Source: Paraburkholderia ginsengiterrae (GTDB lineage Bacteria; Pseudomonadota; Gammaproteobacteria; Burkholderiales; Burkholderiaceae). Taken from it: DNA of 64,000 bases. The notes under the pieces were generated by a model. That model was not told the DNA's origin and did no database searches. It was given only the letters and a program-made list of their open reading frames with translations. The position numbers were made by a program, and so were the translations under genes. Location: assembly GCF_001645125.1 (NCBI RefSeq), contig NZ_LXKA01000327.1, positions 186,001 to 250,000 on the forward strand. Direction: 5' to 3'. Shown here piece after piece: positions 55,088-63,286 of this stretch (position 1 is the first letter of the stretch; each line of letters opens with the position of its first letter).

Positions 55088-56878
55088 ATGACCTATACGG
55101 CACCCATCAAGGACATGTTGTTCGTGATGAAGGAACTGGCCGGTCTCGACGACATCGCGACGCTGCCAGGCTCTGAAGACGCGAACCTGGAGACGGCGCA
55201 GGCCGTGCTCGAAGAGTCGGCAAAACTGTGCGGCGAAGTGCTGGCGCCGCTGAACGTCGAGGGGGACCGCAATCCGAGCAGCTGGAAAGACGGCGTGGTG
55301 ACCGCCTCGCCTGGGTTCAAGGAAGCGTTCCGCCAGTTCAGCGAAGGCGGCTGGCAAGGCGTTCAGCATCCGCTCGACTACGAAGGCCAGGGCCTGCCGA
55401 AGCTGATCGCAACACCTTGCGTGGAGATGCTCAACGCGTCGAACCTGTCGTTCGCGCTGTGTCCGCTGCTGACAGACGGCGCGATCGAAGCGTTGCTCAC
55501 CGCCGGCACAGAAGCGCAAAAACAAACCTATGTGCCCAAGCTGATATCCGGTGAATGGACCGGCACGATGAACCTGACCGAGCCGCAGGCCGGCTCCGAT
55601 CTCGCGCTGGTGCGCACGCGCGCCGAGCCGCAGGGCGACGGTTCGTTCAAGCTGTTCGGCACGAAGATTTTCATCACGTGGGGCGAGCACGACATGGCGG
55701 AGAACATCGTCCATCTCGTGCTGGCGCGTACGCCGAACGCACCAGAAGGTGTAAAGGGTATTTCGCTCTTTATCGTGCCGAAGTTCCTCGTCAACGAAGA
55801 CGGTTCGCTCGGTGAGCGTAACGACGTGCATTGCGTGTCGATCGAACACAAGCTTGGTATCAAGGCGAGCCCGACCGCGGTGCTGCAGTTCGGCGACCAT
55901 GGCGGCGCGATCGGCCATCTGATCGGCGAGGAAAATCGCGGCCTCGAGTACATGTTCATCATGATGAACGCGGCGCGCTTCGCGGTGGGCATGCAAGGCG
56001 TCGCCGTATCGGATCGCGCGTATCAGAAAGCGGTGGCGTATGCGAAAGATCGCGTGCAAAGCCGTCCAGTGGATGGCTCGGCGAAACAGTCGGTGGCGAT
56101 CATCCAGCATCCCGACGTGCGCCGCATGCTCGCCACCATGCGCGGCCTCACGGAAGCATCGCGCGCGCTCGCGTATGTGGCCGCGGCTCACTGCGACATC
56201 GCGCATCGTCATGCGGATGAGGCGACACGCGCCGACCATCAGGCGATCTACGAATTCCTCGTGCCGATCGTGAAAGGCTGGAGCACCGAACTGTCGATCG
56301 ACGTGACGAGCCTTGGCGTGCAGGTGCACGGCGGCATGGGTTTCATCGAAGAAACGGGTGCGGCGCAGTATTACCGCGATGCGCGCATCCTGCCGATCTA
56401 CGAAGGCACCACCGCGATTCAGGCCAACGACCTGATTGGCCGCAAGACGTTGCGCGATGGCGGCAAGGTGGCGAAGTCGCTGCTCGCCGGTATCGCCGAA
56501 ACGGTGGCGGCGCTCGATTCGCAGCAAGGCGCGCCGTTCGATTCGATGAAGAAGTATCTCGCGCAGGGGCAGCGGTCGTTGAGCGCCGCGGTCGATTTCG
56601 TGCTTGCCAATGCGAAGGGCGATCCGAACGCGGTGTTTGCCGGCAGCGTGCCGTATCTGAAGCTGGCAGGCGTCGTGCTGGGTGGCTGGCAGATGGCGCG
56701 CGCGCTGCTCGTGGCCGCACAGAAGCACGGCGAGGACCCCTCGTTCTATGGCGCCAAGATGGCGACCGCGCAGTTCTACGCGGAGCATGTGCTGCCGCTC
56801 GCGTCGGCGCTCGAGGCGTCGATTGTCAGTGCGAAGGGTGCGGAGAGCGTGCTGGCTTTGTCAGACGATCAGTTCTGA
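55088..56878 (+). CDS. Acyl-CoA dehydrogenase, long C-terminal type
   Basis: This 596-residue FAD enzyme is of the longer acyl-CoA dehydrogenase subgroup (DmdC/FadE5-like) with an extra C-terminal domain (about residues 470-590). The flavin-site segment MNLTEPQAGSDLALVRTRAE and the catalytic glutamate in ILPIYEGTTAIQANDLIGRK are present. GGMGFIEETGAAQYYRDARI precedes the catalytic site. Electrons would go to the EtfBA encoded just upstream. Substrate could be a fatty acyl-CoA or methylthiopropanoyl-CoA; sequence alone does not settle it. The ATG at 55088 follows GGGAGGAG. Confidence 0.92.
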   Translation: MTYTAPIKDMLFVMKELAGLDDIATLPGSEDANLETAQAVLEESAKLCGEVLAPLNVEGDRNPSSWKDGVVTASPGFKEAFRQFSEGGWQGVQHPLDYEGQGLPKLIATPCVEMLNASNLSFALCPLLTDGAIEALLTAGTEAQKQTYVPKLISGEWTGTMNLTEPQAGSDLALVRTRAEPQGDGSFKLFGTKIFITWGEHDMAENIVHLVLARTPNAPEGVKGISLFIVPKFLVNEDGSLGERNDVHCVSIEHKLGIKASPTAVLQFGDHGGAIGHLIGEENRGLEYMFIMMNAARFAVGMQGVAVSDRAYQKAVAYAKDRVQSRPVDGSAKQSVAIIQHPDVRRMLATMRGLTEASRALAYVAAAHCDIAHRHADEATRADHQAIYEFLVPIVKGWSTELSIDVTSLGVQVHGGMGFIEETGAAQYYRDARILPIYEGTTAIQANDLIGRKTLRDGGKVAKSLLAGIAETVAALDSQQGAPFDSMKKYLAQGQRSLSAAVDFVLANAKGDPNAVFAGSVPYLKLAGVVLGGWQMARALLVAAQKHGEDPSFYGAKMATAQFYAEHVLPLASALEASIVSAKGAESVLALSDDQF

Positions 56879-56894
56879 CACTGCTTCGGCTGGA

Positions 56895-56932
56895 AAACAA
56901 ACGGCGCCTCACGTTGGAGGCGCCGTTTGTTT
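56895..56932. terminator. Bidirectional intrinsic terminator
   Basis: Perfect 16-bp arms (AAACAAACGGCGCCTC and its complement) surround an ACGTTG loop, with T-rich flanks on both strands. It serves the convergent acyl-CoA dehydrogenase and dadA genes. Confidence 0.95.
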
Positions 56933-57004
56933 TTGTCGGGCTGGTAGGCGGGATTACGCAACAACCACCCACCAGCGCAACCGCTCGCGAAGCGTGGTTA
57001 AACC

Positions 57005-58291
57005 TTAGGCATAAGCCGGGCGCGGTTGGCCGCCGGTCTCGCCGAGGTAGCGATGCACCGACAGATCGTCCGCCTTGATGGCCGGCTGCTTGCCCGACAT
57101 CACGTCGGCGAGCAACTGGCCCGAGCCGCACGACATCGTCCAGCCCAGCGTGCCGTGGCCCGTGTTGAGGAACAGGTTCGCCACCGGCGTGCGGCCGACG
57201 ATAGGCGTGCCGTCCGGCGTCATGGGGCGCAGGCCGGTCCAGAACGTGGCCTTCGACGTATCGCCGCCGCCCGGGAACAGGTCGTTCACGCACAGCTCAA
57301 GCGTTTCGCGGCGCGCTTGGCGCAATGATTTGTCGAAGCCGACGATCTCGGCCATGCCGCCAACGCGAATCCGGTCGTCGAAACGCGTAATGGCAATCTT
57401 GTACGTTTCGTCGAGGACGGTGGACACCGGCGCGGACTTTTCGTTGACGATCGGCGCCGTGATCGAATACCCCTTGAGCGGATAGACCGGAATCTTCACG
57501 AGACCGGACAGGAATTGGGTCGAGTACGAACCCAGCGCGACCACGAACGAATCCGCGCGCACCAGCTCACTGCCGCATTGCACGCCGGCAATCCGGTCGC
57601 CCGCCATGGCGAGCGAGTCGATCGGCGTGTTGTAGCGGAACTTGACGCCCAGTTGCTCGGCCAACGCGGCAAGGCGCGTGGTGAACATCTGGCAGTCGCC
57701 GGTTTCGTCGCCCGGCAGGCGCAGGCCACCGGTCAGCTTGCGCGACACCGCGGCAAGCGCCGGTTCGGCTTGCGCCAGTTCGGCCGGCGAAAGCAGTTCA
57801 TACGGCACGTTGGCTTCCTCCAGCACGGCGATGTCTTTCGCGGCACCGTCGAATTGCTGCTGGGTGCGGAACACCTGCAACGTGCCGCCGGTGCGGCCCT
57901 CGTACTGAATGCCGGTTTCCGCGCGCAGCGCCTGCAGGCAGTCACGGCTGTATTCGGCGAGGCGGACCATGCGGCCCTTGTTCACCGCATAGCGTGACGA
58001 CGTGCAGTTCTGCAGCATCTGCCACATCCATTGCAACTGGAATTGCGTGCCGTCGAGGCGGATCGCCAGCGGCGCGTGCTTCTGGAACATCCACTTGACG
58101 GCCTTCAGCGGCACGCCGGGCGCGGCCCACGGCGATGCGTAGCCCGGCGAGATCTGGCCGGCATTGGCAAAGCTGGTTTCGAGCGCCGGGCCGGCTTCGC
58201 GATCGATCACTGTCACCTCGTGACCGGCGCGCGCCAGGTAATACGCACTCGTCACCCCGACGACGCCACTGCCCAAAACGACGATTCGCAT
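57005..58291 (-). CDS. dadA: D-amino acid dehydrogenase (small subunit)
   Basis: This 428-residue FAD enzyme oxidises D-alanine and other D-amino acids at the membrane, feeding electrons to quinone. The N-terminal [20 protein letters not shown] is the FAD motif, and [20 protein letters not shown] is a DadA hallmark. [14 protein letters not shown] and [16 protein letters not shown] line the flavin near the C-terminus. The alanine racemase DadX is not adjacent. An Lrp-type regulator is transcribed divergently, the usual control arrangement for dad genes. Confidence 0.95.
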   Translation of the reverse strand: MRIVVLGSGVVGVTSAYYLARAGHEVTVIDREAGPALETSFANAGQISPGYASPWAAPGVPLKAVKWMFQKHAPLAIRLDGTQFQLQWMWQMLQNCTSSRYAVNKGRMVRLAEYSRDCLQALRAETGIQYEGRTGGTLQVFRTQQQFDGAAKDIAVLEEANVPYELLSPAELAQAEPALAAVSRKLTGGLRLPGDETGDCQMFTTRLAALAEQLGVKFRYNTPIDSLAMAGDRIAGVQCGSELVRADSFVVALGSYSTQFLSGLVKIPVYPLKGYSITAPIVNEKSAPVSTVLDETYKIAITRFDDRIRVGGMAEIVGFDKSLRQARRETLELCVNDLFPGGGDTSKATFWTGLRPMTPDGTPIVGRTPVANLFLNTGHGTLGWTMSCGSGQLLADVMSGKQPAIKADDLSVHRYLGETGGQPRPAYA

Positions 58292-58331
58292 AACTGCTCC
58301 AGGTATTCAAATAAGGTCTGAGGACGGCGCG

Positions 58332-58366
58332 CTCGTGGATTCGTTGGAATTCATTCGATTCACGAG
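58332..58366. promoter_or_regulatory. Imperfect inverted repeat in dadA-lrp intergenic region
   Basis: CTCGTGGATTCG and CGATTCACGAG pair with one bulge around a GAATTC-centred spacer, midway between the divergent dadA and Lrp-type genes. It is a good candidate binding site for the Lrp-type protein. Confidence 0.5.
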
Positions 58367-58458
58367 GTAAAACGCGAGCCGGCCAGTGTTAGCCGCTATA
58401 CTATTAACAGTCAGGCAGGTTTTGTTATCGTATTTTCAGGATTTTCAGAAAAAACATC

Positions 58459-58947
58459 ATGCGTACACAGCGCCAGCCGGTCCGGGCCCTCGACAAACTC
58501 GATCACAAGATCCTGCGTCTGCTTCAGGAGGACGGCCGCATGGCCATGAAAGACCTGGCAGAACAGGTGGGGCTGTCAGTGACGCCGTGCATCGAGCGCG
58601 TCAAGCGCATGGAGCGCGACGGCGTGATCACCGGCTACCACGCGCGCGTGAATCCGGCGGAGTTGGGCGCGGCGCTGCTGGTGTTCGTCGAAATTACGCT
58701 CGATCACAAGAGCGGCAACATGTTCGACCAGTTCCGCCGCGAGGTGCAGAAGATCCCCGAGGTGCTGGAGTGCCACCTCGTGTCGGGCGACTTCGACTAT
58801 CTGATCAAGGCGCGCATCGGCGAAATGGCCGACTACCGGAAGTTGCTGGGCGACATCCTGCTGCAGCTGCCCGGCGCGGTGCAGTCGAAAAGCTACGTGG
58901 TGATGGAGGAAATCAAGGAAACGTTGACGATCGCGGTGGGAGACTAG
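58459..58947 (+). CDS. Lrp/AsnC family transcriptional regulator
   Basis: This 162-residue regulator has an N-terminal helix-turn-helix (DLAEQVGLSVTPCIERVKRM, about residues 34-53) and a C-terminal RAM ligand domain (about 75-150, with HLVSGDFDYLIKARIG). It is close in type to Lrp/DadR-like leucine- or alanine-responsive proteins. Divergent position next to dadA suggests it regulates D-alanine catabolism. Its transcript appears to end in a hairpin at 58978-59026 that overlaps a LexA-type promoter. Confidence 0.92.
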   Translation: MRTQRQPVRALDKLDHKILRLLQEDGRMAMKDLAEQVGLSVTPCIERVKRMERDGVITGYHARVNPAELGAALLVFVEITLDHKSGNMFDQFRREVQKIPEVLECHLVSGDFDYLIKARIGEMADYRKLLGDILLQLPGAVQSKSYVVMEEIKETLTIAVGD

Positions 58948-58972
58948 GTCGCGCGGCAAACGCACGCGGGAC

Positions 58973-59007
58973 TCGACAAACGGCGTAAACACTGTATATT
59001 TATACAG
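58973..59007 (+). promoter_or_regulatory. SOS-type promoter with LexA box before the SplB-like gene
   Basis: TCGACA (-35, 58973-58978, 5 of 6) is spaced 16 nt from TATATT (-10, 58995-59000, 5 of 6). CTGTATATTTATACAG (58992-59007) fits CTGT-N8-ACAG and differs from the E. coli LexA consensus at one internal base, and it overlaps the -10. This predicts LexA repression and induction by DNA damage. Confidence 0.7.
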
Positions 59008-59026
59008 GTGTTTTGCGCCGTTTTTG
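58978..59026 (+). terminator. Terminator-like hairpin overlapping the LexA box
   Basis: AAACGGCG and CGCCGTTT close an extended stem that continues through AACAC/GTGTT and the LexA palindrome, ending in a T-rich tail. It may end the Lrp-type gene transcript, with the same DNA doubling as the next promoter. Confidence 0.6.
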
Positions 59027-59056
59027 TTTGCCGTTCTGTTAAGACGTGCTCCAGCC

Positions 59057-60205
59057 GTGACCGACTCCGATTCCCACTCCGTCAACGAATATCCGATCGC
59101 GCCGCCCGCGCCTCGCAAGGGCCGCGGCGCGGTGACGAACCTGCAAGGCCGCTACGAAGTCGACCAGCGCGAGGCAGTGGACGACGGCTGGCTGCCGGCG
59201 CAGGGCGAAGAGCACGATGAGGCGAAGGTCTTGCGCACGCAGGTCTTCGAGGAACGGGCCAAGACCATTCTCACGCGCAATGCATCGCCGGACATCCCGT
59301 TCGGCGTATCCCTGAACCCGTATCGGGGTTGCGAGCACGGCTGCATTTATTGCTTTGCGCGGCCCACGCACAGTTATCTGGGGCTGTCGCCGGGACTCGA
59401 CTTCGAAAGCCGCATTTACGCAAAGGTCAACGCAGCGGAGTTGCTCGAGCGGGAGTTGTCGAAGAAGTCCTACGTGCCGGAGCCGATTGCGCTGGGCGTC
59501 AATACCGACGCCTGGCAGCCCGTTGAGCGCGACTGGCGGATCACGCGTGGCGTGATCGAAGTGCTCAGCGAACGCAATCATCCATTCGCGGCGATTACCA
59601 AGTCGTCGCTGATCGAGCGTGATCTTGATCTGCTCGCGCCCATGGCGGCGCGCGGGCAATTCATGGCGGCCATTACCATCACGACGTTGGACGCGGAGAT
59701 GGCGCGCACGCTCGAGCCGCGCGCAGCGACGCCGTCGCGCCGGTTGCGCACCATCCGCACGCTGAGCGAGGCGGGCATCCCGGTCGGCGTCAGCATCGCG
59801 CCCGTCATCCCATTCGTCACAGAACCAGATATGGAGCGCGTGCTGGAGGCTTGCGCAGAGGCCGGTGCAAGCAACGCGAGCTACATTGTTCTACGGCTGC
59901 CGTGGGAGGTCGCGCCGCTATTCAAGGATTGGCTCGCAGCGCACTTTCCCGATCGGGCTGATCGGGTGATGAGCCGTGTGCGGGATATGCGGGGCGGCAA
60001 GGACTACGATTCGTCCTTCTCCACCAGAATGAAGGGAGAAGGTTTGTGGGCTGATCTGCTCAAACAGCGTTTCCAGAAGGCGGTGCGGCGGCTGGGTTTG
60101 AATCAGCGCGACCGTGGCATTCTGGATATGTCGCACTTCCGTCGAGTGGAGCTCCGGCGTGCCGAAGGACCGGCGCGCGACAATCCTCAACTGGACCTTT
60201 TCTAG
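59057..60205 (+). CDS. SplB-like radical SAM protein (PA0069 family)
   Basis: This 382-residue protein has the radical SAM cysteine triad C92, C96 and C99 in GCEHGCIYC, within an SplB-like (COG1533) domain of about residues 80-310. FARPTHSYLGL and IALGVNTDAWQPVE are typical of the PA0069 family. SplB itself repairs spore photoproduct in Gram-positives; this family's reaction is not known. A GTG start at 59057 (VTDSDSHSVNEYPI) is preferred to the longer frame at 59024. A LexA-box promoter lies 50 nt upstream, which supports a DNA-damage role. Confidence 0.85.
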   Translation: MTDSDSHSVNEYPIAPPAPRKGRGAVTNLQGRYEVDQREAVDDGWLPAQGEEHDEAKVLRTQVFEERAKTILTRNASPDIPFGVSLNPYRGCEHGCIYCFARPTHSYLGLSPGLDFESRIYAKVNAAELLERELSKKSYVPEPIALGVNTDAWQPVERDWRITRGVIEVLSERNHPFAAITKSSLIERDLDLLAPMAARGQFMAAITITTLDAEMARTLEPRAATPSRRLRTIRTLSEAGIPVGVSIAPVIPFVTEPDMERVLEACAEAGASNASYIVLRLPWEVAPLFKDWLAAHFPDRADRVMSRVRDMRGGKDYDSSFSTRMKGEGLWADLLKQRFQKAVRRLGLNQRDRGILDMSHFRRVELRRAEGPARDNPQLDLF

Positions 60206-60221
60206 CGCGGGGCGCGGCGGG

Positions 60222-60689
60222 TCACTGCGAGAGCTCTTTAGCCGCCTGCACCTGGCTCTCGAAGTAGGTCTGGAATGAAATGGCGAGGCCGGTCATCAAC
60301 AGAAATGCACCGATCAGCAGCGAAAAGATCACGACGAAAATGACCGTCCAGCTGGAGCGGCTTTTGCGCTGGCTGTGTGCATTGAACTGCGCGTCCCACT
60401 TCTCGTCCGGGCGCAGTCCGTAGACGATCGCCGCTAGGAACGCGGCGAGCAGCGACACGGCGCCGGGAAACGCCAGTACCCAGCCAAGCATCGAAGTGCG
60501 TTCGCTGGCCACCACCAGCATGGCGCCCGGAATGCCGATCAGCGTACCGATCACGTGAGCCCAGCCGTAAATGTCGCGCTTGCCATAGAGATAGAAGCGA
60601 TGCAGGCCGAGGCTGCCGAGCAGGAATGCCAGCGCGGCGGTAATCGTCTTGGATCTGAAATACGGGGAGGTCGGGGCAACAGTGGACAT
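60222..60689 (-). CDS. TM2 domain membrane protein
   Basis: This 155-residue protein has a TM2 pair of helices (about 16-60) with GLHRFYLYGKRDIYGW between them, and two further hydrophobic stretches (about 70-90 and 115-140). TM2 proteins are widespread, and function is generally unknown. Basic residues lie in SQRKSRSSWT before the last helix. It is convergent with the SplB-like gene, leaving 16 nt between stops. Confidence 0.82.
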   Translation of the reverse strand: MSTVAPTSPYFRSKTITAALAFLLGSLGLHRFYLYGKRDIYGWAHVIGTLIGIPGAMLVVASERTSMLGWVLAFPGAVSLLAAFLAAIVYGLRPDEKWDAQFNAHSQRKSRSSWTVIFVVIFSLLIGAFLLMTGLAISFQTYFESQVQAAKELSQ

Positions 60690-60777
60690 GTAGGCGAGAG
60701 CAGAGTGGCTGGCGGTCGAAAGGAGCGGCGCGCGGGTCGCGCGGACCGACGCGCATTCTACGCCCGCGGTGGGCTCC

Positions 60778-62034
60778 TTAGGGCGAGGGCGCCGAGTACG
60801 TGACGCGATAGACCGCGCCGGCGTAGTCGTCGCTGATCAGGAGCGAACCGTCGGGCAGCGGCAACACATCGGCGGGGCGGCCCCAGACTACTTCGCCGGG
60901 CTGCAGCCATCCTTCGGCAAAGACTTCCTGGCGTGCGTGGGCGCCGTCCGGGTCGGCGATCACCCGCACGACGCGGTAGCCGACCTTCTTGCTGCGATTC
61001 CACGAGCCGTGCTCGGCGATGAAAATGGAGTTGCGATAAGCGGGTGGAAACATCGAGCCGCTGTAAAAACGCATGCCGAGCGAGGCAACGTGTGCGCCCA
61101 GTTTGAGGGTTGGCGGCGTGAACGCGCTGCACGGGTGGTCCTTGCCGAATTCGGGGTCGGGCGTGTCGCCGCCGTGGCAGTACGGAAAGCCGAAGTCCAT
61201 CCCTTCGCGCGACGCGCGGTTGAGCTTGTCGTCCGGTACGTCGTCGCCCATCAGGTCGCGGCCGTTGTCGGTGAACCACAGTTCGTGCGTGACCGGATGC
61301 CACGCGAACCCCACCGAGTTGCGGATGCCCCGCGCCACGACTTCGTAGTGGTTGCCGTCCGGATCCATGCGGCCGATCAGTCCGAACCGGTTGCGATCTT
61401 TCAGGCAAACGTTGCAGGGTGCGCCTTGCGGCACGTACAACTTGCCGTCCGGGCCGAAAGCGATGAATTTCCAGCCGTGGTGCGCCTCCGTAGGTAACGT
61501 ATCGATCACGACGGAAGGCTTAGGCGGGTCGTTCAGATGAGTGTCGATCGCGTCGAAGCGTAGAATTGTCGACACCGCGGATACGTAGAGCGCACCATCG
61601 CGCCATGCCACGCCCGCCGGCGTTTCCAGGCCGGAAGCGATCACATGGCGAGCTGTCACGTGCCCATTTTGCATTTCGAGCGCGTAGACGTGGCCGTCGA
61701 GGCTGCCTATATAGAGAATGCCCTTGGGCGAAAGCGTCATGGCGCGCGCGCTCGGCACGGCGTCCGACAGGATATCGACGTGAAAACCCGGCGGCAGTTT
61801 GATCAGTTCCACCGGCAGCGCGGCGAGCGCCGGCAGGGTGCTCGTGGCGAGCATAAAAGCCATGACCATACGCAGGTGCCGGCTTCGCCAAACGCGCATC
61901 CGGGCGCAAAACCGTGTGACGGCGACAAAAAGAGCGAGCAAAAACGCTGTTGGCGGCAAGAGTTTCACGGGCGTTTCGTCAAGTAATTCGGGCGTTTCGA
62001 CGCGGTTCGAGAGTGTGTTCCGTATGGCCGACAC
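60778..62034 (-). CDS. PQQ-dependent sugar dehydrogenase (sorbosone dehydrogenase-like)
   Basis: This protein of about 418 residues has a six-bladed beta-propeller domain of the soluble PQQ glucose/sorbosone dehydrogenase group (about residues 75-415). SPKGILYIGSLDGHVYAL, EHGSWNRSKKVGYRVVRV and GRPADVLPLPDGSLLISDD are family motifs. The GTG start at 62034 has GAGG 9 nt upstream; it yields two N-terminal hydrophobic stretches, the second (about 56-72) acting as a signal. Internal ATGs at 61899 and 61869 are alternatives. It should act in the periplasm on a sugar or sugar lactone. No pqq synthesis genes are nearby. Confidence 0.82.
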   Translation of the reverse strand: MSAIRNTLSNRVETPELLDETPVKLLPPTAFLLALFVAVTRFCARMRVWRSRHLRMVMAFMLATSTLPALAALPVELIKLPPGFHVDILSDAVPSARAMTLSPKGILYIGSLDGHVYALEMQNGHVTARHVIASGLETPAGVAWRDGALYVSAVSTILRFDAIDTHLNDPPKPSVVIDTLPTEAHHGWKFIAFGPDGKLYVPQGAPCNVCLKDRNRFGLIGRMDPDGNHYEVVARGIRNSVGFAWHPVTHELWFTDNGRDLMGDDVPDDKLNRASREGMDFGFPYCHGGDTPDPEFGKDHPCSAFTPPTLKLGAHVASLGMRFYSGSMFPPAYRNSIFIAEHGSWNRSKKVGYRVVRVIADPDGAHARQEVFAEGWLQPGEVVWGRPADVLPLPDGSLLISDDYAGAVYRVTYSAPSP

Positions 62035-62066
62035 AACTTCGTTCCTCAGTTTATCCCGGTAAGTGT

Positions 62067-62095
62067 TTGTTATGGCGTCAGTTTCCCGCTATAAT
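62067..62095 (+). promoter_or_regulatory. Sigma70 promoter of rpsP operon
   Basis: TTGTTA (-35) is separated by exactly 17 nt from a perfect TATAAT (-10), 46 nt before the rpsP start. Strength fits a ribosomal protein operon. Confidence 0.8.
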
Positions 62096-62140
62096 CGCGT
62101 GTTTCAGTCGTTCCGAACCCCGGTTTTCAAGGATTCTAGT

Positions 62141-62395
62141 ATGGTCATCATCCGCTTGGCTCGTGGCGGCTCCAAGAAGCGCCCGTTCTACAACATCGTC
62201 GCAACCGATTCGCGTAACCGTCGTGACGGCCGCTTCATCGAGCGCGTTGGCTTCTACAACCCGGTCGCTACGAAGGGTGAAGCACTGCGTATCGCTCAAG
62301 ACCGCCTGACGTACTGGCAAGGCGTTGGCGCACAACTGTCGCCGACCGTCGAGCGTCTCGTGAAGGAAGCTGCAAAGGCGCAGCCGGCTGCTTAA
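62141..62395 (+). CDS. rpsP: 30S ribosomal protein S16
   Basis: This 84-residue ribosomal protein has the full S16 sequence pattern ([20 protein letters not shown] and [13 protein letters not shown]). The start at 62141 follows CAAGGA and is fixed by homology; the open frame extends upstream. It leads the conserved rpsP-rimM-trmD operon, normally followed by rplS beyond the window. Confidence 0.97.
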   Translation: MVIIRLARGGSKKRPFYNIVATDSRNRRDGRFIERVGFYNPVATKGEALRIAQDRLTYWQGVGAQLSPTVERLVKEAAKAQPAA

Positions 62396-62515
62396 TGGTA
62401 GCTCGCATGCGTATCGTCGTCGGTTCGGCCGGCGGCTCGCGCAGCTTGCGTGAGCAGTCCGATGCGCGAAGTGTTTTGCTGAAACAGGCGTCGAAGCTGG
62501 TAGCGAGGTTCTCTT

Positions 62516-63262
62516 ATGTCTGAGCGTGATTCCGGCAGTTCAGGGGGCGTAAAGACAGAAGCTGCGGCAAAAGCTGCAGGCCCGCGCGCAAAGACGTCTG
62601 ATCAGACGCCGTTCGGTGCATTCGTCCGCAAGCCGGTCGAAAAAGCCGGGGGCAAGGCGAAAGCCAATGTTGCAAACGCCGGTTCTGATGCAGCAGAAAT
62701 GCGCATGGAAACGGTGGAAAGCTGGCCGGCCGACGCGGTCGAGGTCGGCGCAATCGTCGACGCCTACGGCCTCAAAGGCTGGGTCAAGGTGGCCGCTCAT
62801 GCGGATGCCGGGCACGGCGGCGATGCGTTGCTGAGCGCCAAGCGCTGGTGGCTGCTAAAAGGCCGCGAGCGCAAGTCGGCACCGTCATTGCAGGCGAAAA
62901 CGCATAGCGACAGTGTGGTGGCCCATCTGGGCGGCGTCACTGACCGTGATGTCGCGCTGGCACTGCGCGGCTCGCGCGTGTATATCAGCCGCAGCGAATT
63001 TCCGGCACTCGAGGCCGATGAGTTCTACTGGGTCGACCTGCTCGGCCTGGATGTGGTGAACCTCGCCGGCGTCAATCTCGGCAAGGTTGCAGACATGATC
63101 GACAACGGTGCGCACTCGGTGTTGCGCATCGAATACCCGGCCGCCGACAAAAACGGCAAGCCGGTGACCGGCGAGCGTTTGATCCCGTTCGTCGGCGTCT
63201 TTGTCAAAACGGTGGACCAGACGGCGAAGCAGGTCACTGTCGACTGGGAAGCCGATTACTAA
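62516..63262 (+). CDS. rimM: Ribosome maturation factor RimM
   Basis: This 248-residue 30S-assembly factor binds S19. The first ~75 residues are a Lys/Ala-rich disordered extension, common in Burkholderia. The RimM N-terminal barrel then begins at [19 protein letters not shown]. The C-terminal PRC-barrel is marked by [15 protein letters not shown] and [15 protein letters not shown]. It lies between rpsP and trmD as usual; the trmD start is 24 nt downstream. Confidence 0.95.
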   Translation: MSERDSGSSGGVKTEAAAKAAGPRAKTSDQTPFGAFVRKPVEKAGGKAKANVANAGSDAAEMRMETVESWPADAVEVGAIVDAYGLKGWVKVAAHADAGHGGDALLSAKRWWLLKGRERKSAPSLQAKTHSDSVVAHLGGVTDRDVALALRGSRVYISRSEFPALEADEFYWVDLLGLDVVNLAGVNLGKVADMIDNGAHSVLRIEYPAADKNGKPVTGERLIPFVGVFVKTVDQTAKQVTVDWEADY

Positions 63263-63286
63263 ATAATTCGCTGAATGGAGAGAGCG

